Assembly (NCBI GenBank): GCA_963969365.1
Contig: OZ017752.1
Location: forward strand, 1,488,001-1,552,000
Source of the DNA: Asterochloris sp. CNOR1
Lineage: Eukaryota; Chlorophyta; Trebouxiophyceae; Trebouxiales; Trebouxiaceae
DNA length: 64,000 nt
Direction: 5' to 3'
Below, in pieces: positions 1 through 12,639 of the stretch. Under the pieces are notes generated by a model that did no database searches, had not been told where the DNA came from, and was given only the letters and a program-made list of their open reading frames with translations. Numbering within the stretch: position 1 is the first letter of the stretch; each line of letters starts with the position of its first letter. A program made the position numbers and the translations under genes.

Positions 1-199
1 GCAGAGTCTGGCAGCCCTTTTGGCCTGCTGGCAGCGCATCTTGGCTGGCTGCATTCACAGATGGAGCCAGCGCAGCTGCCGCCTGCATGATGGAACACTG
101 CCAGGTCCTGCTGACATGCCACTGTGTGACCCTGTGGCCGTGTCATTTGGAGGCCACTGGTCCCCTGAAGGGAGTCCTGCCAGCGGCCAGTGCGCATGA

Positions 200-3100
200 T
201 CAGGCAGGGTGCGCACCTTCAGCAACCTGCAGGGCATGGACTGCATGTGCCTTGGCTGGGCTGCTGCTGGCGCTGCCTGCAGGGCTGCCCGCTGCCAGCT
301 CCCCATCCCCAATCATGGGCTGCACGCTAGCAGCGTCCACAGGAGGCCGTGAGGCTGAGATGGCTTCATGGGCTGTGGGAGACTGGGGAGGGTCGCCGAT
401 GGCCAGGCTGGGGTGCCGCGCACTGAGCACCTGGGACTGCTGCACTGATATGTGGAGGGCGTCAAACAGCTGGCGCAGCAGGGTGCGCAGAGCGCCCTCC
501 ACAAAAGCGGGGCCCTGGTCGATGGTCTCTGTGTAGCCGTACCTGCAGGAGGGATTGGGCGGGGCTGCCCAACGTCACAGCCTGCTGCAAAAGCTGAGCA
601 GCAATGCGGGGCCAGCTGACTTGGCATGGTGTGCTCTCCTAAAGCCTGGCACTCCTGTTGCAGATTATCTATGCACATGCCAGCAGAGCATGCAACAGGT
701 TAAAGCTGACAAGTGCTGCACCATGAGCTCCCTGCAGGCCTTTCCTGAGCGCTGCCCTGGCCTCAAAGTCTGCCAGGCCAGGCACTTAGTGCCTGCCACT
801 CTGCAACACTCGTCATCAAGGCCCAGCACTGTCAAGCCGACTGAGTCCATTGGCCTGCAGATGGCGCAACAGGTTTCCTCCAGCTCCTCGATGATCGGCG
901 CCAACATGTGTCAAGCACTGAATGCCTGCCAACCTGCAGATGGCGTGGTAGAAGCCCGGAACCTCCAGCTGCTCAATCAGCAAGCGCTCCTTGTCTCCCA
1001 CAGTGGGCACAGGCACTGATCTGTTAGTCATCAGGATGTTGAGTTCGTGCAGGACGGGGAACTTCTGGAGGTGCTGTACCAGCACGGGTGGGACGCCGTA
1101 GATCGTCTCGGAGTAGTATAGGCAGATGCCCATGGTGATGCTGATCTGCAGGCACGTCAGCACAGCTACTCAGACCGCTGCCCGCTCAATGTTTTCAGGA
1201 CTGTAGCCGCAGCTTGCGTTCCCCAGGCAGAGGGCGGTGGCCACTGAGCTTGCTCTGCAGGCAGCAGGCTACAAGGGTCCTGAGCTCTGGGGTGCTGCTG
1301 TGGCCACTGCAGAGGATTTGAGCTTGGCATGCCTGCTGCAGGCTCCACAGCCTGGCCAAGGTGGAGACTGCAGAGTGTTGGAAAGGATCTGCACAGTGGT
1401 GGCCACCGGCGGGGCCTGGTCAACTCCCTTGAAATTATCCTCCGCAGAGGATTGGTTCAATGCAGAACCTCTGCACTGCTGGGGCCTTGCCGGCTCGTCC
1501 ATTGCTGAACGTAGCTGCTGTCTGCCAGGATGGGGGCCGGCACCTGGCGGGCCTCGGGACCTCGACCCTGATGATATGCGGGAATCTGAACGATGCCATG
1601 CGCAGGGTGTCTGAGCAGCTGAGGCGCTCACCGGTTCATCTGTGTCACCCAGTAGAAGCTGGTCCTTGCCGTCCCGGGTCTTGCTCTCCTTGACCAGGTC
1701 ACCCAGCTTCTTGATGGTGGGGTACCACTGCGTCTCAAAGAAGCGCAACTTCTGGGTGCTGCCCCAGAACCACAGCAGCATGATGGACCCATCTGCAGGT
1801 GCAAGGACCAGTTCAAAGAGCACAGCAGGATGCAGCAGCATCATGGAATCATCTGCAGTCCCAAGCAATTCTAAGTCATGCAGCAGTGCAGACATATGAG
1901 CATGCAGTTCTGGGTCTAGCCAGAGGTCACCCATCCCAGCAGAGAGGCAACCATCATGGTTAGCGAGGCTTGCAGGTCAGCAGCACAGCCGCATGGTGGA
2001 CGCATCTGCAGTTGTTATGTGCTGCACTTGCAGGGCAGGAAGCCAGCATGCAGAGAAGGGCCTGGAAGGAGGCTTGAGGGCATACTGACAGCATCAAGGT
2101 GGGACATTAGAAGGCACCAGGGGGATTGTGCAGCCATCCCACTCACATATCACAGCCATCATGATGGAAAACCAGCCACCTGCAGCAGACAGGTCAGTTT
2201 GGGAGTGCTGTTCCCTGTGCTGAATTCGTGCATCAACCAACGCAAGGCAGCATATAGCCTTTGGCACCGCTGGCTAGTGTGTGCAGGCCATCGCTGCCAG
2301 ACTGTGCAGCTCAGAAAGCGGGTCAACGCACTGTTAGCCCTTGTGGCAGTGTGCCGCCTCACCAGAGGGAACCTTCTCAACGCAGGCCGAGAAGTACAGG
2401 GCATCAATGGTGGCGAACACAAAGTAAAACAGCGCTGACAGGAAGATGTTGGTGTGCCAAACTGTAATCATGACCAGGGCCATGAAGTGAGCGGTGAGCA
2501 GCATGTCCCACACCACGGCCAGTCCTGTAGGCAGCAAGTACAGGGAAGGTGGAGCATGCGTGCAACTCCTGGCAGGGCCTTCTTCACCAACAAAGGTGAC
2601 TGCTGGACCTGTGCCATTGCAATCAGCAGCAGCTTGGCAGCTGCCTACAGACTAAGCAGCATGAAGGCCCCCAGCAGCACAGGTGAGCAACTATATGTAG
2701 CTCACATACGACTCATTTTGTTGAAGGCTATACTGCTGCTGCTATGACACCAACGTCACAGCCGTCACAGCTCACCATAGGCCTGCCCCATGTGTTCTGA
2801 GGACTGGAAGGTGCCTACCACCACCAGAGTCAATGCCATGACTACATAGTTGACCACTGGAATGTACACCTGCCCAAACACCTGCAGCAGCACATGCAAA
2901 AGTGGCTACCTGCTGCTCCTGACAGCTGTGATGCCTGTCAATCCCTTCCAGGGGAGGCTGTAGCAGCTGCCGCCATGCATGGTTCCTTGACTTGGAAGGG
3001 AGGATCTACAACTGAAAGGCCCAGGAGGGCCTTACTCACTGTGTTGGAGGTGTGGGTGATGTGGAAGCGTGGGAAGAAGCCCTGCGAGATGGCCTGGAAG

Positions 3101-6100
3101 ACGATGCTGAACACCGCCGATATGAGCGCCTGCAGTGGGCTGCACAGATGTAATCACATGGCAGCCCCGCATGGCTGGGAAAGCAGAATAAGAGACTATT
3201 GCAAGCAGCCTCAGCTCTACTCCCATGGCACTTGGCAATGCGTCCTGACTGGTTAACAACAAGCAGCACGAAGCGACACTCACTCCCAGCAAGTCCTGGC
3301 CACACCTGGCTTGTGACTCTATGGGTGACAGAACGGCGTGGAATCCAATCACAAAGGTATGCAAGCCTGCCCACCTGGCTGGCAATGACGGCTGACAGGC
3401 TGGCGATGACAAACATGGGCCAGAAGACGTCGTGGGGCAGCGATTGGAAATAGGTTTGTGAAACTTCATTGGGGTGTTTCGTCAGGAATGCAGCCTGCCC
3501 CAGGTAGGTCAAGATCAACGAAGGCCACACAATGGTGGTGCAGCTCAGCTGCAGGGCAGGGAAACAGAGTGATGGTTGGACAGGAGCAGGCATGGTGGAG
3601 ATGGAGCTGCAGGGCCCTTCAAGCGGTGATAGCACATCAAACATGCACCATCACTGAAAGACACACAGTCCGAAGTGAAGTGAACATCTGCCCTCCGCTG
3701 CAGGGCCAGATGTTGAGGGGTGAAAGGCATCACTCAGCAGTTAGGCGCGGGGAGGATGCTACAGCATGCCATGTCAGGGCCAGCTGCTGCAAGGCTGGCG
3801 CATGGCAGCTTCACCATGCAGCATGCATGGGCGTGGCCGACTCAGGGCGTGGTGCCACCCTGTGTGCTCTGTCAGGCAACCGCAGTAAGTGTGTCAGCAC
3901 GATCACAGCAGCCACCTGGGCAAGCAAGCCAAGCAAAGCTACACACCCTGATGGCGCTGATGCTGAAGTGGCCCATGTCTGCATACAGCGCCTCAGCACC
4001 TGCAGCCAGTAACCAGTGCCAATCATTCTCACAGAAGGGGGTGGGCAGATCTTTGCTGTCTCCAGGAACAGCAGCAGATTGGGGCTGAACGGGCACTATG
4101 TGAACTGGTGGCAAGCACAGCAGCAGCAGCAGCGCCCCCAACCTGTGATGCAGTACAGAACCTTGCAACATGAGTGCACACAATGCATACTGGCAGCAGC
4201 AGCGTTGCTCCCACCTATCCCCTCACACCCCCCTCACACGCATGTTGGGAGGTTGAAGCCGAAAGCAGCACAGGCCCCCACCTGTGACGCACAGCACCAC
4301 TCCGCCCAGTGCCTTCCACCCGCCCCGCCCATTCCTCAGGAAAAAGGAGAACCAGTGGGATGGGCTGATGGCGCGGAACACCCTAGGGTCAAACTTGGCG
4401 ATGTTGTACATTCCAATGATTGCGTTGAACAGGAACCACAGCAGGATGACGGGGGAGAAGGCATAGCCCACCCAGCGCGTGCCAAAGCGCTGAATGCTGA
4501 ACAGAACGATCAAGATGGCAATGGAGATGCCCACAATGGTGCCTGCAGGGGGCAGTGGCTTGCTCGTGAGTTGGAAGTGGCGTTTTGTTGGTCAGTGCTT
4601 GCAGCATGTTCTGGACGTCCAGACCCAGAGCTGAATGAACAGATCTCAACTTTTCATGTGCAGGAGGAAGGCGGGCGCCACTTGGAGTGCTCAGCTGCTG
4701 AAAACACAGTGGATGACTGCATCCAGCAGGTGTCAAGCGAATTCAGCAAGCAGTGTTACCTCTTGTCACTTCTGGGAACTTGACCTGCAGCCCCTCCATT
4801 GCTGACACAACAGAAATGGCTGGGGTCAACACGCCGTCCCCCATGATGGCTCCCACGCCAAACACCACCAGGATGCGGATAACCTGCAGGGTGCAGAAGG
4901 TTACAAGTGCAATGTGTCGCCCCAGTCAACAACGCAGATGCTGGCCAGGGCAGCCTGCAGGGAGCACAGCTCCTAAGGCTTTACAGCCGTGCTGAGCATG
5001 CACAAGCTGGGCCAGGGCAGCAGCTTAAGTAGTACATACCACCAAGGCAGATGAGCTGCAGTAGAAATGACCTCGCAGCTCTGGAGGCATCAGCAACCAG
5101 CCTGATGGTTGCTGCAGGAAATAGATGGGTGCAGGCAGTGATGGGGCAGAACAGCCAACCCCCTGCTGGGTTGTGGAGGGCGCAGCTGGCTTGGCCAGGC
5201 AGCGTGAATGGGCCAACCAGATGTGACCAGGGGTCTGGCCTACTAAAGACTCACCCCCTGGTACACCCTGCTGCGTGACATGCGCGTCTGCCAGGTGAGC
5301 TGGCTCTGCGTGTGGCTGCTCCTTTGGGGCACCTTTGTCAGGCTGTACCGGCTGAGCTCCTTGTCGGCCTCCATGGCCTGCCCAAATGTTCGGAAATTAC
5401 CCGCACGCTTGAGCAGGCTGTACAGGGCAAAGGCGCCACCTGGAGGCAGCAGGGCCTGGCTCAGCACATGCCCAGCAGCTGAGCCGGTCTGCCAACACTG
5501 ATTTGGCGGCAAGCAGACAGCAGCAGCACAGCGCACACTGCGTGTGTCCACTCTGCGCCGCAGGCTGTCCAGTCTATGGGCTCACCCTGGCCGCCGTCAT
5601 TGGCAGTGAGCACGATGAGCGAGTACTTCACAACCACAATGGCCGTCAGGGTCCAGATGATCAGTGACACGATGCCAATGACGTCTTCCTCAGAGGGTGG
5701 CCCGTCAAACACGCTGGAGAAGACGTACAGGGGGCTGGTGCCTATGTCGCCATATACCACACCAAGGGCTTGGAATGTCAGGATCAGCGTGGCGCCCCAG
5801 CCAGAGGCCTGCAGGAGCACGCCATGTCACTAGTGGCGCACAGAGTAGGCAAGCTCACAGGCAGCCTGTGCATGACCAGAAGCTTGCTGACAGACCAGAT
5901 GCTCAGCAGCAGCATGGCGTCCCAGCAAACACCTCTGCAGGGTATATCTCTCTGGGACCACAAGCGTAGGTTGCAGGCATGTGCAGGGGCCGAAAGTGAC
6001 CTGCGATGATTTGGGTGCTACTTCACTGCAGGGCCAGGCTCACAGACAGGCTTGAGTAGATTGGGTAGAACAGGCAGACCTTGTTGCCATGACCATGCTG

Positions 6101-6396
6101 CTCACTGGCCTCCAGATCTGCATCTGACTCCCATTGCTTGGTGGCCACCTTGTTCAGCCCGGCCCTGCGAGCCTGCAGACCAGCACCGCATCCAAGGCAA
6201 ACAAGGCGGGCCCTGATTGATGAAGTGCTCTGCACTCTGATTGCTGGACTAGGTTCATGAGGTAAAACCTGTTGAGGGTGCCTCTCGACGGCTGTGCACA
6301 TGGCAGGCATACCTCGGGGTCCAGCTGATTCACACCAGCACCTCTCTTGAATAAAGTGGAGACTCTCGGCACCTGGACAGGCACCTTGTCTCCCAT
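200..6396 (-). CDS. KUP: HAK/KUP-family potassium transporter, 16 exons, 752 aa
   Basis: This is a K+ uptake permease of a membrane, probably the plasma membrane. Exons on the minus strand are 6313-6396, 6080-6172, 5586-5808, 5333-5439, 5255-5287, 4760-4883, 4282-4542, 3947-3999, 3375-3548, 3040-3129, 2776-2881, 2363-2524, 2147-2179, 1632-1792, 934-1145 and 200-542. All phases agree and the sum is 2259 nt. The family signature [11 protein letters not shown] lies at residues 79-89 and [11 protein letters not shown] at about 195-205. They are followed by the expected membrane segments, the [12 protein letters not shown] loop and a cytosolic tail beginning RYGYTE. The length is normal for the family. 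The start was set at 6396 because the upstream reading is closed and the first two exons join in phase to the first membrane segment. Exon 5 is only 33 nt. The first two exons encode a poorly conserved N-terminus and are the least certain part. The intron before exon 14 holds copies of that exon's 5' edge. Confidence 0.93.
1771..2013. repeat. Three copies of the KUP exon 14 5' edge
   Basis: The 30 bp at 1771-1800 cover the acceptor and first bases of exon 14. Related 30-mers lie in the intron at 1831-1860 (23 of 30 identical) and at 1984-2013 (26 of 30 identical). All share the core ATCTGCAG preceded by a GCAT and TGGA spacing. They are in the same orientation. Confidence 0.75.
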
Positions 6397-6632
6397 TGCA
6401 CTGCAAGGCTTCCTCAGGGGTCGTCAGCTCATGACGCGAAAGCACAAAGTTGGTTTAGCCTTCATGCTGACCTAAATTTGCCCATTGTATGCCCGTGGCT
6501 ACAAAGTTCATGTACAGGAGGACCCTGCTTTCATGCACAACTACTGAGAACCGCGATTCGGATGCAACTGAGAGGCAGGCAGATGTCCTGTGTCCATGCC
6601 AGGCATGCCCTGCTATATGGGTCTCTGAGACA
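6397..6632. promoter_or_regulatory. Spacer between coiled-coil gene and KUP
   Basis: This 236-bp gap separates the stop of the upstream coiled-coil gene from the KUP start; both genes run on the minus strand. It must hold the terminator of one and the promoter or 5' UTR of the other. I see no clear TATA box or other named element. Confidence 0.4.
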
Positions 6633-9600
6633 TCAGAGGCCATGCAAGGCTGATATCTCCGCCTGCATCTGCCTCTTCTGCTCTGCCTTCCGTGCCAACA
6701 GATACTGCTCCTTGGGGTCCACAATTTCACTCACAGCAAAGGTCTTTGCCTGCAGACCATAACAACAGACTGTGCATCATATCCAGCAGCAACTGTGGGT
6801 GCCCGAGCTGCATGCTTGTGCTGACTGACCTTCCTTGGTGACTGTGCTGGGCTCTTGATGCCATTCTGCATTTGCGTGAAAGTCTCATCTTCACGTGGCT
6901 GCTCGGAGGCGTACTGTTGCACATGCCTCGTAGCTCCCTGGACTGCCTGCATGTGAAGCAGAGCCACACTGTGTGCATCTCAGTTGAGGCAAACATGCCG
7001 CTTTGTGTCCAAGCAGATCCAGTCCAGCTTGCCTGCGGCTTGCACAAGGCCTTCTTCTTGCCGCTACCGTTTCTGGGCTGAGCTCCAGCTGTTGCTGGCC
7101 TGACAGGGTGCTGCCTGGCTGAATGCTCTGGCTGTAGACGGGCACCTGCATCATCATCAGCAGCTCCCAATGCTGTTCACTCTTCACTCAGTGGCTCAGG
7201 ATGCCTTCATCAGTGCCAACCTTAAGTGCACGCTGAGGTTGATTGCTGCAGGCTGCTACTTGAGTGGGCTGCTCAGCGTGGATGCCAGTTTACTGGTTGC
7301 ATCATCTGCTGCATGGCTGGTCTGCACCACCCAAGGCTGTGCGGCTTCTTTCAACAGCTGGATCTGCGCACTACAAGCCCAGAGCCCCACATAAGCAACA
7401 GAGCGAACAAGACAGGGCCAACAAACTGCAAAGGGCACTTGGCCGGCTCACCATCCGAAGACCGGCGCCCTGGGTACCCACTCACACTGCGCATGCTGGG
7501 CAGGCTGCCCAGGCTGGCCTCAGTGATTGCCTGTATCCTGCGGCTGCGCGCTGCGTCCAGAGCTGCAGCCTGCTGCAGACCCGTCTGCTCCAGCTGTAAC
7601 AGCTCCGGCGGCAGCTCAAACTTGCCAGATTGCTGCACCTTCTCAAACCCCTCCTGCAGCACAGGGTGCTGGAGTGCGGCAGGCTGCACACTGTCAGGCA
7701 GGGTGGTTGACAGCAGCCCTAACTGCAGTGCAGAGCAGTGCAGGGAGACCAGCAGGCGCCAGCTGGGGACATCAGGTAGAGCTGTCAAGCTGTCTCATAT
7801 TGCGTGAGAGATCTCACAGCCAGGGCATTAGCTGCCCCAGCTGGGCCTGCCCTGATTGCTGCGTGAGCCTTGCCTTGAGCATGGCCTCCTGCTGCTGGAT
7901 GTCCTTCTTTATGCGCTGCATTTCTGCTAACAGAGCGCTGCGGGAGGCCTCAATGGCCTCCACCCGCCGCGCCTTCTCTTCTGTGCGGCGCCGCATGGCC
8001 GCCCGCTCCACCTCATCGTGCTGCGCCTGCAAGTGTGGAGAGGGACGGCACATGAGCATGTCTGCCCCTTGGCACAAATATAGGGTCGGCGACACAAAAT
8101 GTGGCACTCATGGCCGCAGCGGCACAACTGGCTGCACAGAACATGACATCACATGGCTGAGCAGATGACACGCTGCAATTAAAGGGCGCAGCCACTTCTG
8201 CAGGCAGGTGGGTCGTGCCCGTTTTGCCCCGCTGCAGCACACACTTCAGACCACCCTTTCAGGCTGGCGAGGTAGCAGCGACTCGCTGGATGACAGGTAG
8301 CTGGACGCTTGGTGCAGGCTCATTGCAGCCTCTCAGGCCAGTGGCTTTTACAACCGTGCAGGCAGGCAACCAAGCATCAGCACCTCGAAGCTGCTGCAGG
8401 GAGCCAGCACAGTGTTAAGACAAGCGGAGCTGCCACAAACAGCTTGAGGCCGCGGGCAACACTGCTACCTTGATCTCCATGCGTTTGTGGGTGTACTCAT
8501 GGCGCAGCTGTGCCTCTGCTGCCCGAGCCTGCCTGGCAGCCTCGTTCTCCTGGGCTACGCGCTGCAGCTTCAGGTCGGCCGCAGTGCTCTTCCTCTGCAG
8601 AAGCATGGGCAGCATGCTTTGTCTCGACCCCAGTCTAGACTGAAGGACTGCACAAGCTGAAGTCATTGCACGCCGAATGCAGAAGGACTTGCACGGTCTG
8701 AAGACGCTGGACATAGCCTGCGGCTTGGTCCAACACCCTCTGGCGCCCTGAAACAGCTGCGTCACAGTTGCTGCTATGTGTCAACATCAAGCATGACCAG
8801 GACTGCAGGCCAGGCACATTCAATGCCCACTGACAGTGTTGCCAGCCCACACCTGCACCACAATCGTCAGCATGCGGAAGTACAGCACTCGCTGCTGCGC
8901 TTTCTGAGGCAACAGCCCCATCTCATGCCCTGTTGCCGCCTGATGACCTCTGAAACTCCTCAGGGCACCTGAGCCAGTCGAATACTTGTGCTCCCATCCA
9001 GAAGTACTGCAGCAGGCCAGATCTGCAGCCCTGGCTGACCCTCCACCTCGAAGCAACATGATGTGCCCTACTCACTCCTGCCCAAGGATGCTGGAGCAGT
9101 ACTACCTCAGGGGATCTTTTGCAGCCAACCCTTTGCAGGTCCCCTGTCACTCAGAAGTCTGTGATGCGCTGCTGCTACCTCTGTCGCACCCACCTCACCT
9201 CCTGCACTGCTGCCACTGCATGGCACTCACAAACCCTTGAAACAGGAGGCAGGAGGCAGCAGTAAACTGCAATCTGGGCTGTAGCCCAAGTTTTCACCCC
9301 CTGGCTCGAGCCTCACCTATGAGGACACAATGCACTGCTGCGCCCATTGACTTTGTGAGCTGCTAACTACCGCTGCCTAAGACAACATGGTGCAATCCTT
9401 TGCAGCCATCCCTCTGCAGGCCCTTTCCCCTCACCTGGAAGTACATGATGCGCCGCTGCGCTTCCTGCTCCGCACGCCTCTGCGTGGCCCAAGCCTCCCG
9501 CATGCGCAGAGCACGCTCATCCGCCCGAGCAGCCTCGGCGGCTCGCCGCGCCTCGTCCACCTGCTGCAGGTGCTCTGCTGCCTGGCGCTCCTTGGCCTGC

Positions 9601-11709
9601 AGGGCCTGCTGCTTGCGCTGCATGTTCATATCCCTGTGGACACAGGCGACTCGTGTTGGGCAGTGGGAGCATGACATTCAGGATGATATGGTGCAATGGT
9701 GGCCCAGCAGCATACATGCTGAAACGTGAGCAGCTCCAGAACTTGGTGAAGTGCTGCTGCCAGATGCAAAGTAAGCACCCTGTCAGCGCCAGCTGCTTGG
9801 AGCTGAAAGCTGGCCAGAGTGCAGGCCTAGCCAGGGATGTGCATGGGACCTTGTCATTTGAAGCAGATTGTCAGCTGCATGAGGCTGGTTTTGCCTGGCT
9901 TTGATTGGCACTCGAACCTTACACTTCAACCATGCGCAGGAACCTGAATGGCACAATGCATGCATCTACAGGCTGTGACCTCTTGTACACCCCAACCACA
10001 GTAGCATCAGGACGCCAAACACCTCAGCTGAATGTGCTTGCTCACTGCCTGTCTGCATTGCATGGTGTATCCCCACGAGCACCCAGCCACACACCAGCCC
10101 TGCAGGCACCCAGCCACAACAGCCAGGCCTGCACGCCAACAGCCACACACAGCAGCCCCGCATGCACCCACTCAAGGGTTTGCCTGCGTGCACTCAGCCA
10201 CACACAGCAGCTGCGCACAGCAACCTCACGTGCCCATATGCCCTCACACACCAGCTTAAGCACTTAACCCTCAGCTGGATGTGCTCTTTACGCATCCAAA
10301 ACAAAGTCAAGGTGTGGCCCTGCGTGCAACCGGCTGCGCATACACCAGCACCCACCCTCTCAGGCGGATCTGCTCGTTGCGCATCTGGATCACGTGTGTT
10401 TTCTGGCGGGCGGCAGCTGCCTGCCCCACCTTGCGCTCTGTGGCCTCGGCAGCCTTCCTGTCGGCCTCCACAAGCTTGCGCTGGTGGGCGCGGCGCATGG
10501 CCTCTGTCCGCCGCTTCTCTGCCGAAGCGATGTCCTCACGGCGCCGCTGTACGCAGAGGTCAGGCAGGCAAGTTGGGGCGCAATGCGCATTTTCCTGCTG
10601 CGCAGCTCTTGTGCAACAACCCTGGAGGCAATTGTGCGGACAGGCAACACAAGGTGTGCAGCGCAGGACCTAGTGCTCAGCCTGCTGTGCCCTTGTCATC
10701 GGGACACCTTTGCAGGCAGGCCATTAGTGCTCAGCCTGATGTGCAGCACAGGTGTGACGTCCAGCAGAGCTCCTTTAGCGGAGAGCATGCAGAGCAGCAG
10801 GGTGGCCAGCCACCTGTGCACTTCGAGTACCTCTGTGCAGACCAGAAGGTCAGCATGGCAAGCAGCCAGGTTGAGTGCGGTCGTTTGTGGTCCTGTGATC
10901 TATAAAGTGGCAGTGCAAAGAGCTTCCTGCTCATGGGTCCGCAGTGCACTGGCTGATCCACATGTCTGGCTGCCCAGGCTTCAGCAGCTCTTGAGACTGG
11001 AGCCTGAGCAGCATGGACATCTCCTGCCACAGCGTGCAGGAGTGCGCCTGCATGTGCAGGCCGCAGCAGTGATCCCTGCACCCATGTGAAATTTGACCTG
11101 CAGAGAGTCCTCTTTTGCCAGCCTCTCCTGCGCCATGTGCTGCCTCTCGTCCTCAATCTTCTGCAAACGCTCAGCCTCCCGCCGCTGCTTCATCTGCCAG
11201 CTGTGGTGGTGGGCAGCCCCCACCTCGTTCTGCTTACGCAGCTGCTGGATCTTGCGTAGCTGGCGCACCCTCTGATTGCGAGCAGCAGTCAGCAGCTGGT
11301 CCAGACCCCTGCAGGCCACCGGGAGGAAGTGTGAACCACTGCCTCGGCAGCTTGGCTGTCGTGCACATCTTTTGGATGTCAGGCATCTGGCGCTTGGCAG
11401 CTGGCCGTCATGCACACCTCTGACACTTCCAGGCACCACCCAGGGGAGGTGGCACTGATGCATGTGACAAAGGGGGTTTTGGTTTCCGCTGAATTCAGCA
11501 TGAAAGCGGGCTTGTCTTCTACAATTGCACCATACGCTGAAGTGTCTCATCTATTTCCCATTTGTATCTCCTGGGCTCCTCTGGTGGTGCAATGAAGCCA
11601 CCATTGAGATGCACCTGACATGACCCAGTGTGCTTGACGCAGTGTAGCTGCCATCAATGGACCCTCCCCGGGCAGATGGCAGTGGTTGAAATGAGGCCTC
11701 CTCCTGCAT
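6633..11709 (-). CDS. Coiled-coil protein of unknown function, 10 exons, 499 aa
   Basis: Exons are 11663-11709, 11098-11308, 10356-10546, 9435-9633, 8469-8594, 7818-8026, 7486-7690, 7068-7145, 6830-6946 and 6633-6749. Phases agree and the sum is 1500 nt. Residues of about 20-300 are almost continuous charged helix rich in Arg, Glu, Gln and Ala, with long runs of the type RREAERLQKIEDER, as in axonemal and basal-body coiled-coil proteins. The last 200 residues are less charged. No catalytic motif is visible. I do not recognise the family. A ciliary role is only suggested by composition and by CC2D2A in the same window. The start at 11709 gives the right phase into exon 2, but an in-frame extension upstream cannot be excluded. 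Confidence 0.75.
8848..9490. repeat. Degenerate copies of a coiled-coil gene exon edge
   Basis: The 3' edge of the exon at 9435-9633 with its donor and intron start (about 9391-9490 on the plus strand) is matched by a decayed copy at about 9111-9180. A shorter match lies at about 8868-8910. Shared landmarks are TTTGCAGCCA, a CTGCAGG-like block and GATGCGC. The 8868-8990 copy can be read as an exon resembling the real one, but its phase does not fit the model. Confidence 0.65.
10080..10270. repeat. Low-complexity CAGCCACAC-type repeat tract
   Basis: About 190 bp inside an intron of the coiled-coil gene is made of irregular copies of a CAGCCACAC or GCACCCAGCC motif. It is a simple-sequence expansion with no coding potential that I can support. 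Confidence 0.55.
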
Positions 11710-12639
11710 CTGCCCAGCAATCGAGGCGTCCCTGCAGGGTTTGAGGACAGACAAGGTCAAGTGGGCTGCAAGATTGCAAGGAGCCTAGAGACTGTAAGCT
11801 CAGCAGCATGACTGAACTCAGGGGACATGTCCAGGGCGCTTATGGGCTCTCAAAGAGCAGCTGGCCCACCTCATGGCCATCTAGCCAGGTCAAGCTGTGT
11901 TCAATCGCAAGCACTTGGCGCCCGGCTGGCCGTGGAACCCCTTTGTGTAAAGGCACGCTCCCCGGCAATTCAGCTGGTTTTACACGGTACGTTGTAAAGG
12001 GACTCCCTTTGACATATCCACCAACGGGAGGAGCTAGTTTGACCTAAGCAACTTGTCTTCTTCGCACTTCATTTCATCAAGGCAAAGTCCGGCTCTAGAG
12101 CCTGTGCCCTCTCTGTTGACTAGTCTCACATCACCCCTGAATCCCCTGTAGACTGTCTGTAAGAAGGGCCAAGTAAGAGTGCCTTATGTTTGTGGTCAGA
12201 CTTGCAGAGGGCGTCCGTAGAGCGGCAGCTTGTCCAGTGGGATCACAGGACGCTTAGGTGGGTCCTCCTGGCATCCCGTCCCGACAATGTGGTCAGGTCT
12301 GTGGCGATCCCAGCAGAAGGGCTGCTCGGTCTAAATGGCCACTGGGCGAGCTGCCCCAGGCCATGCGAGGCAGCCACTGCCGGGGCTTATCGTTATGTCA
12401 AGTGTAGTGCCTATAAGGCCTGGCCTTGACGGTGGTTTTGCTGTGGCACAGGAGCTTACACTCTCCACGCGCAGCACCAGAGACAAGCAGGCATCCTTTC
12501 AAATTGGTAGGCCTGCTGAGCCTTCGTACAAGGCACTCAACTGCGTGGCCATGGTTGGGCACAGAGTTCTGTTGCCTTGGCCAGGTCATCACACCTGGTG
12601 CCCTTCTGCAGGCTTCCTAGTCTGGGTTCTCTTTTTACA
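11710..12639. promoter_or_regulatory. Divergent intergenic region
   Basis: This 930-bp gap lies between the divergent starts of the coiled-coil gene (-) and the GATA gene (+), so it should contain both promoters and 5' UTRs. It is more AT-rich than the genes. I see no gene and no unmistakable regulatory motif. Confidence 0.5.

Noticed and set aside
8868-8990. Extra exon of the coiled-coil gene
   Set aside because: Its phase does not fit the neighbouring exons; including it breaks the frame. It is reported as a decayed exon copy.
10731-11156. Long minus-strand reading frame as a separate gene
   Set aside because: It overlaps an exon and intron of the coiled-coil gene in another frame and has no splice or family support; many GC-rich shadow frames like this occur.
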